This document shows positions 31,308 to 39,740 of a DNA stretch of 64,000 bases, in pieces. A program made the translations under genes and the position numbers. The notes under the pieces are model-generated. The model was not told the origin of the DNA and searched no databases. It saw only the letters and a program-made list of their open reading frames with translations. The stretch is from Paenibacillus xylanilyticus. GTDB taxonomy: Bacteria; Bacillota; Bacilli; Paenibacillales; Paenibacillaceae. The DNA is taken from contig NZ_CP044310.1 of NCBI RefSeq assembly GCF_009664365.1, positions 3,173,001 through 3,237,000 of the forward strand. The letters are read 5' to 3'. Position 1 is the stretch's first letter, and every line of letters starts with the position of its first letter.

Positions 31308-32588
31308 TTGCGTTTGCAATGGACCAAAATCGCGCAGACAGCATTGCTGTCTATAGGAATAGCTGCCCTACTGGCTGCCTGCACCGACACAGGTCAGACC
31401 CCGGTGGCAGAACCGCCCCAAGAGCAGGATGAGATCGGAAATACCGGACAGACATTAACGGTTGTTCCTCCTGATAACAGTACACAAACGACTACAGATA
31501 CGGCGGAATACCAGATCCAGACACGTCTGACCGACTTCCAGCTGCTTAATGACAACGGAGGGTTAGCGTGGGGTGTTACGAGAAACGCACTGCGTTTATA
31601 TTACACTCAGGATCAGGGCGTAACCTGGACGAATATTTCTCCTTCGGAGAATGTGCAATTTCCGGCCAACCCGCAGTATGGGCAAAGCATTTATTTTGTG
31701 GATCGTACCCATGGATGGATCGTTCGTGAAGGGTTGGGCGGAACCGATACGATGGTCTTGCGCACCAATAATGGGGGAGTAAGCTGGAGCTTGTCTTCCT
31801 TGTCCAAGACGGACAAGGTTACTGCCATATCCTTTGTATCCCCGGAGAAAGGCTGGATTCTGACTACGATGGATACCTCCATTGGGAAGCAGGATAAAAA
31901 GCTGTATGTTACCGAGGATGGAGGCATCACCTGGGAGGAGATGTCATCCAGTGATGAGGACGATCAGCCGGCTTCAGCCGAGATTCCAACACGCGGATAT
32001 ACAACAGGCCTGACTTTTTCAGATCCGAAACACGGCTTCTTGACAGCCCTTGAATTTGGAACCCCGAAGCTGTATATCACGACAGATGGCGGAGAGAATT
32101 GGAAGACTGGACCGACATTTTTTGACCGGAATGACTTTAATGGGTGTGGCAATTTCAACATTGGTTCACCTCAGTTTTTTGGTCGGGAAGCGAAGGGGGC
32201 TTGGATGCCTTTAACCTGTTCCAGCGGAGATTATACCAAGTTCAACGGATACTTCACAGATGACGGAGGTAAGAGCTGGACGTTATCGACTTTCGGCCTG
32301 AACAAGCAGAAGGGAATCAATCGTAACCTGACTCCCGCTTTCCTGAATGCTTCAGAAGGTTGGGTAGTTCAGTCGGGCACGACATACCAAACGAAGGATT
32401 CGGGTAAAAGCTGGAAGGCACTTCCGGGCAGTAAAGTCCTGGACAGTATTCTGGAGGATTATCCGGAGATTGTGAAGCTGCAGATGGTTTCCTCGAAGCT
32501 CGGCTGGATATTGGTAGAGAATACGGATACCAAGAGATCCTTGCTCCTGCAGACTGTGGATGGTGGTTTGCAGTGGAAAGTACTGTAG
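31308..32588 (+). CDS. Beta-propeller lipoprotein with BNR/Asp-box repeats
   Basis: A 426-residue exported lipoprotein. The signal segment TALLSIGIAALLAAC gives a lipobox with Cys about residue 24. After a Thr/Pro/Gln-rich linker comes a beta-propeller with repeated Asp-box-type turns: DQGVTWTNIS, NNGGVSWSLS, EDGGITWEEM, TDGGENWKTG, DDGGKSWTLS, DSGKSWKALP and VDGGLQWKVL, each beside a GW motif (HGWIV, KGWIL, EGWVV, LGWIL). This resembles YCF48/VPS10-type propellers. The function is unknown and probably involves binding at the cell surface. The TTG at 31308 is chosen because GAGAGGTGA lies at the proper distance; an ATG at 31284 would add eight residues. An extended minus-10 (TGGTAGAAT) lies at 31211-31219. 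Confidence 0.85.
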   Translation: MRLQWTKIAQTALLSIGIAALLAACTDTGQTPVAEPPQEQDEIGNTGQTLTVVPPDNSTQTTTDTAEYQIQTRLTDFQLLNDNGGLAWGVTRNALRLYYTQDQGVTWTNISPSENVQFPANPQYGQSIYFVDRTHGWIVREGLGGTDTMVLRTNNGGVSWSLSSLSKTDKVTAISFVSPEKGWILTTMDTSIGKQDKKLYVTEDGGITWEEMSSSDEDDQPASAEIPTRGYTTGLTFSDPKHGFLTALEFGTPKLYITTDGGENWKTGPTFFDRNDFNGCGNFNIGSPQFFGREAKGAWMPLTCSSGDYTKFNGYFTDDGGKSWTLSTFGLNKQKGINRNLTPAFLNASEGWVVQSGTTYQTKDSGKSWKALPGSKVLDSILEDYPEIVKLQMVSSKLGWILVENTDTKRSLLLQTVDGGLQWKVL

Positions 32589-32611
32589 GTATGCTGAAAA
32601 TAGGCATTGTT

Positions 32612-32645
32612 TAGAAGAGAAACCGTCGGGTTTCTTTTCTTTTTA
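32612..32645 (+). terminator. Terminator after propeller lipoprotein
   Basis: AGAAACC and GGTTTCT form the stem within AGAAGAGAAACCGTCGGG, followed by TTTCTTTTT. Confidence 0.8.
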
Positions 32646-32724
32646 CATACATTGTGAAATAAATCACAATAACTAAATTTAAATGATGTTATATTGAATT
32701 CAAGAAGAGATGGGAGTGATGAAG

Positions 32725-32934
32725 ATGAGAACCAATGAACAAACTCAATTCACGCAGGCGGATGAATTAACGAGATACATGCTTCACTTATGCTACAATT
32801 GCGATGATGCCAACCGTTGCACAACCGAAGAAGAAGTGAAGGCCTGCATGGCACAATACGCTCAGCCAGCAGAACCCGAACAAGCGGAGGGAGCAGAAGC
32901 AACCCGCGATTTCATGAATCTGATGTATGCATAA
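32725..32934 (+). CDS. Small cysteine-containing protein of unknown function
   Basis: A 69-residue acidic protein with four cysteines in HLCYNCDDANRCTTEEEVKA and CM, a possible metal-binding pattern. A Pro/Glu/Ala stretch and a hydrophobic end (DFMNLMYA) follow. Three in-frame ATGs (32710, 32719, 32725) are present; GGGAG lies eight bases before 32725, so MRTNEQTQFTQ is the likely N-terminus. It is a single gene with a terminator close behind. The family was not recognised. Confidence 0.7.
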   Translation: MRTNEQTQFTQADELTRYMLHLCYNCDDANRCTTEEEVKACMAQYAQPAEPEQAEGAEATRDFMNLMYA

Positions 32935-32992
32935 CAAGCAATGCAAGATAGAGCATGGTAACAGATAGAGCATGCTGGTGTACTGAATGAAT

Positions 32993-33018
32993 GGCCCCTA
33001 ATCAGGGGCCTTTTTATT
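32993..33018 (+). terminator. Terminator after small cysteine protein
   Basis: GGCCCCT and AGGGGCC pair around AATC, followed by TTTTTATTT. Confidence 0.9.
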
Positions 33019-33198
33019 TGAGACTAATCATGAATCGCAAGGTGCAACATGAAGGAGGGTATTCATGCAGAACATTTTCTGTCCGTTCCTTACAATTTGA
33101 GCTCCTGATAACAAGTTCCATATTACTCGCGCATATACATGTACAGGAGACGGGTCAAGACTCTGGCTGTCCTAGGTGTACGAACGGAGGGGAGAGAC

Positions 33199-33591
33199 AT
33201 GGGCATTGAATCATCCTGGATGTTTGATTTTTTCGGAACCGTCTTTCCAGTCGTATTTGTTCTGATTATAGGTATTGTTCTTCTGTCTGTGGGGAAAGAA
33301 GTATGGAGATGGGGGCGCAACAACACACAGCCTCTGCTTACCGTGCCTTCACGAATAACGGGCAGAAGGATGCAGATCAGTCAGTCGCAAGCTGAACCAG
33401 GCAGTTCAGCCCGTACGCTGTATTACATTACCTTTGAAGTAGAGAGCGGGGACCGGCTCGAGTTCAAGGTGAACGGAGAAGAGTACGGATTGTGCTCCGA
33501 AGGAGATGAAGGCCGTCTTTCCTTCAAGGGAACACGGTATATAGGCTTTGAGCGCTACAACCGCCTGTATTCAGAACGTGTACGCGGATAA
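33199..33591 (+). CDS. DUF2500 family membrane-anchored protein
   Basis: A 130-residue protein. One N-terminal membrane helix (VFPVVFVLIIGIVLLSVG) is followed by a compact basic/beta domain: RITGRRMQISQSQ, ARTLYYITFEVESGDRLEFK, VNGEEYGLCSEGDEGRLSF and KGTRYIGFER. This layout and the GDEGRLSFKGTRYIGFER end fit the DUF2500 family, whose function is unknown. The ATG at 33199 (MGIESSWMFDFF) follows GGAGGGGAGAG; the upstream frame from 33139 is probably not translated. Single gene with a terminator close behind. Confidence 0.8.
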   Translation: MGIESSWMFDFFGTVFPVVFVLIIGIVLLSVGKEVWRWGRNNTQPLLTVPSRITGRRMQISQSQAEPGSSARTLYYITFEVESGDRLEFKVNGEEYGLCSEGDEGRLSFKGTRYIGFERYNRLYSERVRG

Positions 33592-33598
33592 TCCGGCT

Positions 33599-33629
33599 GG
33601 CTTGCGCCATAGTGGCGTAAGCTTTTTTT
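33599..33629 (+). terminator. Terminator after DUF2500 gene
   Basis: GCTTGCGCCA and TGGCGTAAGC pair around TAG, followed by seven T. Confidence 0.9.
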
Positions 33630-33769
33630 AATGTTAATTTTCTTGGACAAGCGTTTCTTAAAGGTGGTATCGTGTTTTTATATAAGGAGAGGGTCTTAAT
33701 AACAATAAGGTTTCTTGATTCGACATATTCGTATGTGATGACAGAAGCGTCTTAATAGAGGAGGAGTAC

Positions 33770-34522
33770 ATGATGTCATTTACAGATCAAGTTGTCGTTG
33801 TTACGGGAGCAGCTCAGGGGATCGGACGCAGCGTTGCCGAAGCTTACGCAGTTGCTGGTGCCAAGGTTGTACTTGCCGATTATCAGGAGGCGGAAGGCGC
33901 CGCAGCTGCTGCTTCGATTCGCAATGAAGGCGGTGAAGCCATTTTCGTTCAGTGCGATGTTCGCAAGGAGCAGGATATCACGAATTTGATTAACACAACC
34001 ATCGAAGAATTCAAACAGATCAACATCCTGGTGAACAATGCCGGTGTATCCAGGTGGAAGTCTCCCTACGAGCTGACCTTGGAGGAATGGGACGATGTGC
34101 TTAATACGAATGTAAGAAGCTGCTTTCTTGCGAGCCGTGAAGCGGCCAAACATATGAAACAAAATGAACATGGAGGCGCTATCGTCAATATGGCATCGAC
34201 ACGTGCGTTTATGTCTGAACCGGAGACAGAGGCCTATGCAGCGTCCAAAGGAGCCATTGTGGCCCTGACACATGCGATGGCGGTCTCACTTGGCAAGGAC
34301 GGTATTCGGGTCAATTGTATCAGTCCGGGATGGATTGAGACAGGAAATGTGGACGAATTGAAGCCGGAAGATCACGAACAGCATCCTGCAGGACGAGTAG
34401 GCGTGCCTTCGGATATCTCCCGCGCATGTTTATATTTGTCGGATCCAAGCAATACCTTTGTCACTGGGACCAATCTGATGATTGATGGGGGCATGACTCG
34501 AAAAATGATATATGAGGACTAG
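33770..34522 (+). CDS. Short-chain dehydrogenase/reductase
   Basis: A 250-residue classical SDR. It has the cofactor motif VTGAAQGIGRSVAEAY, Asp37-type NAD preference in VVLADYQEAEG, NNAGVSRW, the catalytic Ser in NMASTRAFMS and Tyr-x-x-x-Lys in AYAASKGAIVALTH. SPGWIETG and TNLMIDGGMTRKMIYED complete the fold. The substrate is not clear; the family includes glucose 1-dehydrogenase-like and 3-oxoacyl-reductase-like enzymes. GAGGAGGAG precedes two adjacent ATGs (33770 and 33773). Single gene; an isolated promoter is not obvious. Confidence 0.9.
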   Translation: MMSFTDQVVVVTGAAQGIGRSVAEAYAVAGAKVVLADYQEAEGAAAAASIRNEGGEAIFVQCDVRKEQDITNLINTTIEEFKQINILVNNAGVSRWKSPYELTLEEWDDVLNTNVRSCFLASREAAKHMKQNEHGGAIVNMASTRAFMSEPETEAYAASKGAIVALTHAMAVSLGKDGIRVNCISPGWIETGNVDELKPEDHEQHPAGRVGVPSDISRACLYLSDPSNTFVTGTNLMIDGGMTRKMIYED

Positions 34523-34571
34523 AACCGGGATTCCCTCCTTCTGTTGTACACATTGAATGCCCCAGCATCCG

Positions 34572-34602
34572 TAAGCCCAAGTTAAGCACTTGGGCTTATT
34601 TG
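34572..34602 (+). terminator. Terminator after SDR gene
   Basis: TAAGCCCAAGT and ACTTGGGCTTA pair perfectly around TAAGC, followed by TTTGAAATT. Confidence 0.8.
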
Positions 34603-34666
34603 AAATTCAATAATCGGTTGCTATAATGAATGTGATTTTACAACAGAACAGGAATGGAGGGAGTAT

Positions 34667-36418
34667 ATGTTCGGGAATTCATCCCGGAAGATCATTGGCC
34701 TATTACTGCTGATTGGAGGGATTATAATGACAGGAATGGCTTCGCCTGTGGAGGCAGACACGGGCGACATACGGGCAGCCTGGGTATGGCAGGCCAAGTC
34801 TGTCCAAGATGATGGAGGAGATGAGCTGCTGGCTAACGCAGCTAAACATAAGATTAACAGACTCTATGTGAACGTGGATATGAATTTATCTGATGAAGTA
34901 TATCGCACGTTTATATCCAAAGCCAGTGATGCTGGTATTGCTGTTGAAGCACTGGGAGGGGACCCGTCCTGGGCCGTTCGTGACCGTGAGGCGCCAATGC
35001 TCCGTTTGGCTGCATGGGTTTCTGACTATAATCAGGGAGCAGCTGCAGAAGAACGATTTGATGCCATCCATCTGGATATCAAACCCTATGTTCTGCCTGC
35101 ATGGAAAGACGATTCAGAGCCTTTGGTTCAGTCATGGGTAGCCAATATGAAATTGTTGCTTGAACAGGTTGAGGCAAATGGTGCCATTGACATTAATGTG
35201 GATCTGCCATTTTGGCTGGATTCGTATACGATCGCTGGTACAAAAACAACAGACGATACAGATAACCTGCCGTTATCACGCTGGTTCATGGAACAGTTCA
35301 ATCATGTCACTTTACTGGCTTACCGCGATAACGCACAAGGGAATAACGGCATTATTCAACTCATTGAACAGGAGATGAATTGGGCCGATGCCAGCGGTGC
35401 GTCAGTCACTGTTGGCGTAAATACGAAGCCGATGCCTGGGGAAGAGTTTACAACTTTTGCCGGAAAGGGAGCAGCACAGCTGGAGAGTGTCTTGGCAGAG
35501 GTTGCAGAATCCCTACGTAATCACGCTTCATATGCCGGTTCTGCCGTACATGATATCGTATACTGGGGACAGCTTGAACCTGAAGAACAGCCTGTGCCGG
35601 AGAAGCCCACCTTACAGCCTGAGATTCGTGGAACTTACATCTGGGAGGCATCGCAGGTAACGGATGATGGCGGTCAGCATATTCTTGAGTTCGCCGCAGC
35701 ACAGCATATTAACTTTCTGTATGTTCGGCTTGATCTGGACCAGCCCTACTCAAGTTACCGCAGTTTTGTTAAACGAGCCCAGGCACAAGGGATCGAAATT
35801 CACGCCATGGGCGGCCATCCCATTTGGGGCAGATCCGAGAACAGACCACGGATTGAGCGACTGATCAATTATGTGAAAAATTATAATGCAGAAGTTGAAC
35901 CCGAAGAACGATTCAAGGGCATTCACCTGGATATCGAGCCCTACACACTGCCGGAATGGAATTCCGATCGGGATGCACTTTTGACAGAATGGGCTGCCAA
36001 TATCGCCTTTTTCCAGGAAGAAACGAAGAAGGACAGCAATTTGGAGACCAGTGCCGATCTGGCTGTATGGCTGGATAGCTCTCCTTTGCCAGGACAGGAC
36101 ATGTCTGTTAGTGAATTTATGATCCGCACATTGGATCATGTCTCTCTCATGGCTTTCCGTAACTCGGCTGAAGGGTCCAATGGCATTGCGGCAGTAGTCA
36201 GGCAGGAGATGGAAATCGCCGACCGTTTGGGCAAACCGCTGCTGATTTCGGTAGAGATGAAAGAGAATCACGAAGGCGCCCATATCTCATTCTACGAAAA
36301 AGGTGCTGCCGAGATGGAACAGCAGCTTGCGAAGCTGCCTGAACTATTGAAGGATTATGAGGCCTACCAAGGTAACATGGTACATGCTTACGATTACTGG
36401 ATTAATGCCAAGCCTTAA
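34667..36418 (+). CDS. Secreted protein with two tandem TIM-barrel-like repeats, unknown function
   Basis: A 583-residue exported protein with a signal peptide (to about residue 30, ending PVEADTG). Two homologous halves follow (about 34-300 and 320-583). The corresponding blocks are RAAWVWQAKSVQDDGGDE and RGTYIWEASQVTDDGGQH; LYVNVDM and LYVRLDL; EALGGDPSWAVRDR and HAMGGHPIWGRSEN; FDAIHLDIKPYVLPAW and FKGIHLDIEPYTLPEW; and VTLLAYRDNAQGNNGI and VSLMAFRNSAEGSNGI. The strand-by-strand LD-x-E pattern recalls glycosidase barrels. In half one the acid is Lys139, in half two Glu424, so only the second half may be catalytic. I do not recognise a named family. The start follows GGAGGGAG. Confidence 0.8.
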   Translation: MFGNSSRKIIGLLLLIGGIIMTGMASPVEADTGDIRAAWVWQAKSVQDDGGDELLANAAKHKINRLYVNVDMNLSDEVYRTFISKASDAGIAVEALGGDPSWAVRDREAPMLRLAAWVSDYNQGAAAEERFDAIHLDIKPYVLPAWKDDSEPLVQSWVANMKLLLEQVEANGAIDINVDLPFWLDSYTIAGTKTTDDTDNLPLSRWFMEQFNHVTLLAYRDNAQGNNGIIQLIEQEMNWADASGASVTVGVNTKPMPGEEFTTFAGKGAAQLESVLAEVAESLRNHASYAGSAVHDIVYWGQLEPEEQPVPEKPTLQPEIRGTYIWEASQVTDDGGQHILEFAAAQHINFLYVRLDLDQPYSSYRSFVKRAQAQGIEIHAMGGHPIWGRSENRPRIERLINYVKNYNAEVEPEERFKGIHLDIEPYTLPEWNSDRDALLTEWAANIAFFQEETKKDSNLETSADLAVWLDSSPLPGQDMSVSEFMIRTLDHVSLMAFRNSAEGSNGIAAVVRQEMEIADRLGKPLLISVEMKENHEGAHISFYEKGAAEMEQQLAKLPELLKDYEAYQGNMVHAYDYWINAKP

Positions 36419-36444
36419 TTAGGCTGGTTATATAGGAAATGTTT

Positions 36445-36486
36445 GATCTCGGGACTTCACATGAGGTGAGGTTCCGGGATTTTTTT
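36445..36486 (+). terminator. Terminator after duplicated secreted protein
   Basis: ATCTCGGGACTTCAC and GTGAGGTTCCGGGAT pair with a few G-T pairs around ATGAG, followed by seven T. Confidence 0.85.
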
Positions 36487-36577
36487 GTGGAAAAAAGTTG
36501 GATTGGTGTCACCGAATAGGCTCCTGCACAATACGATGTACGGTGATGAAGAGCTGAAGCAAGGGAGGAAACAGAAT

Positions 36578-37000
36578 ATGGCTGTTATTAAAGCCAACTC
36601 AGAAGACGTCAAGCTGCTGGCAAGACTGATGAGGGCAGAGGCTGAAGGTGACGGCGAACAGGGCATGCTGCTCGTAGGTAATGTGGGTGTGAACCGGGTG
36701 CTTGTAGACTGTTTGGATTTTGGGGACATTCGTGATATTAACCGCATGGTATTCCAGAATCCCGGTGGGTTCGAATCAACCCAAAAAGGCTATTTCTATC
36801 AGCGGGCAAGACAATCCGAGATTCGCTTGGCACAACGTGTAATTAATGGGGAACGCATCTGGCCGGCCAGCAATGCCCTGTGGTTTTTCAGACCTGTGGG
36901 GGACTGTCCTCCAACCTGGTATAACCAGCAAAATACGGGCCGTTTCAAAGCGCACTGTTTCTTCAGTCCGACTGGTGAAGATTGTCCGGAAGTTTATTAA
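36578..37000 (+). CDS. cwlJ: Spore cortex-lytic cell wall hydrolase CwlJ
   Basis: A 140-residue protein of the SleB/CwlJ hydrolase fold without a signal peptide, as in CwlJ. It has LARLMRAEAEGDGEQGML with the catalytic Glu, VGNVGVNRVLVDC, VFQNPGGFESTQKGYF and a cysteine-containing C-terminus, DCPPTWYNQQNTGRFKAHCF. CwlJ is a coat-located hydrolase needed for Ca-dipicolinate-triggered cortex breakdown at germination. GGGAGGAAACAG precedes the ATG at 36578. The gene for its partner GerQ starts 18 bases later, confirming the assignment. Confidence 0.93.
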   Translation: MAVIKANSEDVKLLARLMRAEAEGDGEQGMLLVGNVGVNRVLVDCLDFGDIRDINRMVFQNPGGFESTQKGYFYQRARQSEIRLAQRVINGERIWPASNALWFFRPVGDCPPTWYNQQNTGRFKAHCFFSPTGEDCPEVY

Positions 37001-37018
37001 ATTTTAGGAGGAATTACA

Positions 37019-37543
37019 ATGATTAATCAACCTTATCAACCAACAACACAGGCACTGGGTCAACAAGCCAACTCGCAAGTTCAAGGAACATCCTATAAAA
37101 TCGGTAATGGCGCGCCTTCGATGTCCCCAACACCAGGCATGGTTTCTCCAAGTATGGTTTCACCAAGCATGGTATCTCCAAGCTCCACAAGCGTACCACC
37201 GCTTGTATCCAGCGGCAGTCCAATGACGCCAACAGGTGGAGTTGTAACGACAACTGCGCCGCAGTTTGAACAATCATACATCGAAAATATTCTGCGCCTG
37301 AACCTCGGCAAATTTGGTACATTCTACATGACATATGAAGGTAACAAAGAATGGAATGCTCGCATTTTCCAAGGAATTATTGAAGCTGCGGGCCGTGATC
37401 ACATCATTATCAGCGATCCTAAGACAGGAAGACGTATTATGCTGTTAATGGTTAACTTCGATTATGCTACATTTGATGAGCCATTGTTGTACCAATATCC
37501 GGGCGTTGTCGGAAACTATCCTCAAGCTCCAAGCAGATTCTAA
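37019..37543 (+). CDS. gerQ: Spore coat protein GerQ
   Basis: A 174-residue coat protein. A Pro/Ser/Gln/Thr-rich N-terminal half holds three MVSPS repeats. The conserved C-terminal half contains SYIENILRLNLGKFGTFYMT, NARIFQGIIEAAGRDHIIIS, DPKTGRRIMLLMVNFDYATF and a short tail. GerQ is needed to place CwlJ in the coat, and in Bacillus is cross-linked by transglutaminase through lysines; few lysines occur in the N-terminal half here (Lys at about 27). GGAGGAATTAC precedes the ATG. It forms an operon with cwlJ and ends before a strong terminator. Confidence 0.93.
   Translation: MINQPYQPTTQALGQQANSQVQGTSYKIGNGAPSMSPTPGMVSPSMVSPSMVSPSSTSVPPLVSSGSPMTPTGGVVTTTAPQFEQSYIENILRLNLGKFGTFYMTYEGNKEWNARIFQGIIEAAGRDHIIISDPKTGRRIMLLMVNFDYATFDEPLLYQYPGVVGNYPQAPSRF
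37139..37183 (+). repeat. Three tandem 15-base repeats in gerQ (MVSPS)
   Basis: ATGGTTTCTCCAAGT, ATGGTTTCACCAAGC and ATGGTATCTCCAAGC are in frame. Copy number could change by slippage without breaking the frame. Confidence 0.85.
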
Positions 37544-37589
37544 TTCGTTATTACACGGGGGTTTCTGTAGAAAGATATGTTTAACCAGG

Positions 37590-37634
37590 CTGTCCCGCAT
37601 GTGGAATCAAATCCACAAGTGGGACAGTTTTTTT
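37590..37634 (+). terminator. Terminator of cwlJ-gerQ
   Basis: CTGTCCC and GGGACAG form the outer stem, and GTGGA/TCCAC the inner, followed by seven T. Confidence 0.9.
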
Positions 37635-37729
37635 CGTTATAATGGAGATTATAGTAACCTTTACTCGCAATCATGGCACTTATACATATATAGACTGAGC
37701 AAGACAAACGCAGAGAGGGGTTTACATCA

Positions 37730-39307
37730 TTGAACGAGTGGATTGAGGGAGCCATCCGTGGCGAGCCTGAGGCTTATGAGCAGTTAATGAAACAGTTCCG
37801 CGGAATGGCGCTTGCTGTAGCTTATAACAAGCTGGAGGATGCTTTCTGGGCTGAAGATATAGTACAGGAGGCGTTCACAGAAGCATTTGCTAATCTGTCG
37901 AAGCTGGAGACGGCCGAAGCCTTTCCAGGATGGTTTAAAGTCATTGTTGAACGACAGTGCTACCGTTGGTTAAGGCGCAAGCAGCACAGCACTTCCCCTG
38001 AACAGGAGTTAGAGTACAGCATCCATTCGAGCGAAGAGGGAGATAACCCTGAACAGCTTGTTTTGCAAAAGGAACGGTATCGGATTCTTCGCGATTCCAT
38101 ATCCAGTCTGCCGCTATCCATGCAGCATGTAGTGGACATGTTCTATTTTCAGGGATATTCGCTTAAGGAAATTTCCGATTTCCTTAGTGTATCTGTTCCG
38201 GCCTTGAAGAAAAGGCTGTTCGATGCCAGGGCGAAGCTGAGGCGTACATTACCTGTGGCGGACGTTATAACCGTATTTAATGAACTTTATGAAGGGGGCA
38301 AAGGCATGCTGCATATTACCAATGGAGATCATGCTGCAGATCGTTTGCGGCAAAGCGGGATCGAAGGAGAGGTTATGGTCTGGCGGGAACTTTACACCTT
38401 TGGTCCTGTCGTCCAAGATATGGGGAACGAGGTGGAGAGGAGCAAGCGTGCTGCCTATCTGGAACAGCAATTAGGTATTCCCCAGACGGAATATCTGCAA
38501 ATTGCGGAGCTGGAGCGGAAGCTGCATGCGTTTCAACAGTACAAGGAGATTGTACTCTGGTTTGAATACGATCTCTATGATCAGGCGATGTTATCTTATT
38601 TGCTGCATTATTTTAATGGTCAATCGCTTGGGGATACCAAGCTGAATCTGTTATGTATTGATGCTTATCCGGAAATAGAGAACTTTCGGGGACTGGGCCA
38701 GCTTACACCCGGACAGATCGGACGTTTGTCTGGTACGTGGCATGTCATGGGGACGGAGGAGCTTCAGGCGGGAAGTCAGTTCTGGCAAGCATACACCTCT
38801 TCCGATATTCAGGATCACATGGATTATTTAAAACAAAACAGTACGGTTCTCCCATTTGCGCATGCTGCATTTGAGGCTCACTTGACCCGCCTGCCTTCAC
38901 AGTCCAATGGTCTGGGTGCAATTGAACAAGCGACCCTGGAAGCTGTGAGTCAAGGTGTGGATCAGCCATATCCACTATTTAAGCATGTGAGTGAGCGGCT
39001 GCATGTGTTAGGAATGGGAGACTTGGAATATTGGGCACATCTGAGAAGAATGACCAAGGAGCCCTATGCTCTACTACAGATTAGCGGAGCGGACACGTTC
39101 CCTGATTTCACCCAGCACGATGAATATTTCCGTAATGCAGTCTTGTCTATGACTGAGCTTGGTATCCAGGTACTGGCTGAAGAAGCAGACTATGCAGAAT
39201 TAAGAAAAGACGAAATGTGGATTGGCGGTTTGTGGAACGCACAAGGCGAAGAACCACAGTGGCGCTGGGATGCGGCATCCCGTTTCCCTGTCAAAATAAG
39301 CACATAA
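37730..39307 (+). CDS. ECF-type sigma factor fused to a DUF1835-like domain
   Basis: A 525-residue two-part protein. Residues about 1-185 are an ECF sigma factor: region 2 with AVAYNKLEDAFWAEDIVQEA and FPGWFKVIVERQCYRWLRRK, region 4 with SLPLSMQHVVDMFYFQGYSL, KEISDFLSVSVPALKKRLFD. From Met193 the C-terminal part starts MLHITNGDHAADRLRQSGIE and runs to the end with MVWRELYTFGPV, VLWFEYDLYDQAMLSYLL and a C-terminal DUF3658-like helical region (LTRLPSQSNGLGAIEQATLE), as in DUF1835 proteins. The fused domain may control the sigma factor. The TTG at 37730 follows AGAGGGG. An internal AAGGGGG lies seven bases before Met193, so the domain may also be made alone. No anti-sigma gene is adjacent. Confidence 0.85.
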   Translation: MNEWIEGAIRGEPEAYEQLMKQFRGMALAVAYNKLEDAFWAEDIVQEAFTEAFANLSKLETAEAFPGWFKVIVERQCYRWLRRKQHSTSPEQELEYSIHSSEEGDNPEQLVLQKERYRILRDSISSLPLSMQHVVDMFYFQGYSLKEISDFLSVSVPALKKRLFDARAKLRRTLPVADVITVFNELYEGGKGMLHITNGDHAADRLRQSGIEGEVMVWRELYTFGPVVQDMGNEVERSKRAAYLEQQLGIPQTEYLQIAELERKLHAFQQYKEIVLWFEYDLYDQAMLSYLLHYFNGQSLGDTKLNLLCIDAYPEIENFRGLGQLTPGQIGRLSGTWHVMGTEELQAGSQFWQAYTSSDIQDHMDYLKQNSTVLPFAHAAFEAHLTRLPSQSNGLGAIEQATLEAVSQGVDQPYPLFKHVSERLHVLGMGDLEYWAHLRRMTKEPYALLQISGADTFPDFTQHDEYFRNAVLSMTELGIQVLAEEADYAELRKDEMWIGGLWNAQGEEPQWRWDAASRFPVKIST

Positions 39308-39335
39308 CATTACATCCTTAACTCACATACCATAC

Positions 39336-39380
39336 AAAGAGTATTCCCCGAATTGGATATCGACGTGAATACTCTTTTTA
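39336..39380 (+). terminator. Terminator after sigma-DUF1835 gene
   Basis: AAGAGTATTC and GAATACTCTT form the stem, followed by TTTACG. The 230 bases after it show no gene. Confidence 0.8.
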
Positions 39381-39620
39381 CGTTTTACATTTTAGTTTAA
39401 TTCGATTTAGACACCTTACCTGGTACAAGATTTAAACAATAAACCCGTTTGGCATTTTCTCAATATACTTAGTTAGCAAATGTAAATAAGACGGCGTATT
39501 CGCTACCTTTGTAAAGTAATTTGCTGGTTAGCATCATTTCGTTGTCATAGGACACGGATTGACTGTGTAGTTTAGAGTTATATAATAAAAGAAGCATATC
39601 CTTTTATTCGACACAATCCA

Positions 39621-39740
39621 GAAGGAGGTGGAAGCATTGGGAAGTTGAACCTGCATATGAGCGGCAGAATGGCTAATATCCTACATTTTCGAAGGAGGTG
39701 GACCTATTTGCCGAAGAATGACGGCGAATAGGATGACAAT
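39621..39740 (+). promoter_or_regulatory. Leader with two mini-ORFs before CNNM gene
   Basis: The identical ribosome-site block GAAGGAGGTGGA occurs at 39621 and 39691, exactly 70 bases apart. Each is followed at 8-9 bases by a TTG: 39637 (a three-codon frame ending TGA at 39646-39648) and 39708 (MPKNDGE, stop at 39729-39731). The second stop overlaps the AGGATGA ribosome site of the CNNM gene, so translation may be coupled. A third, 32-codon basic frame would need an ATT start and is unlikely. Confidence 0.45.
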
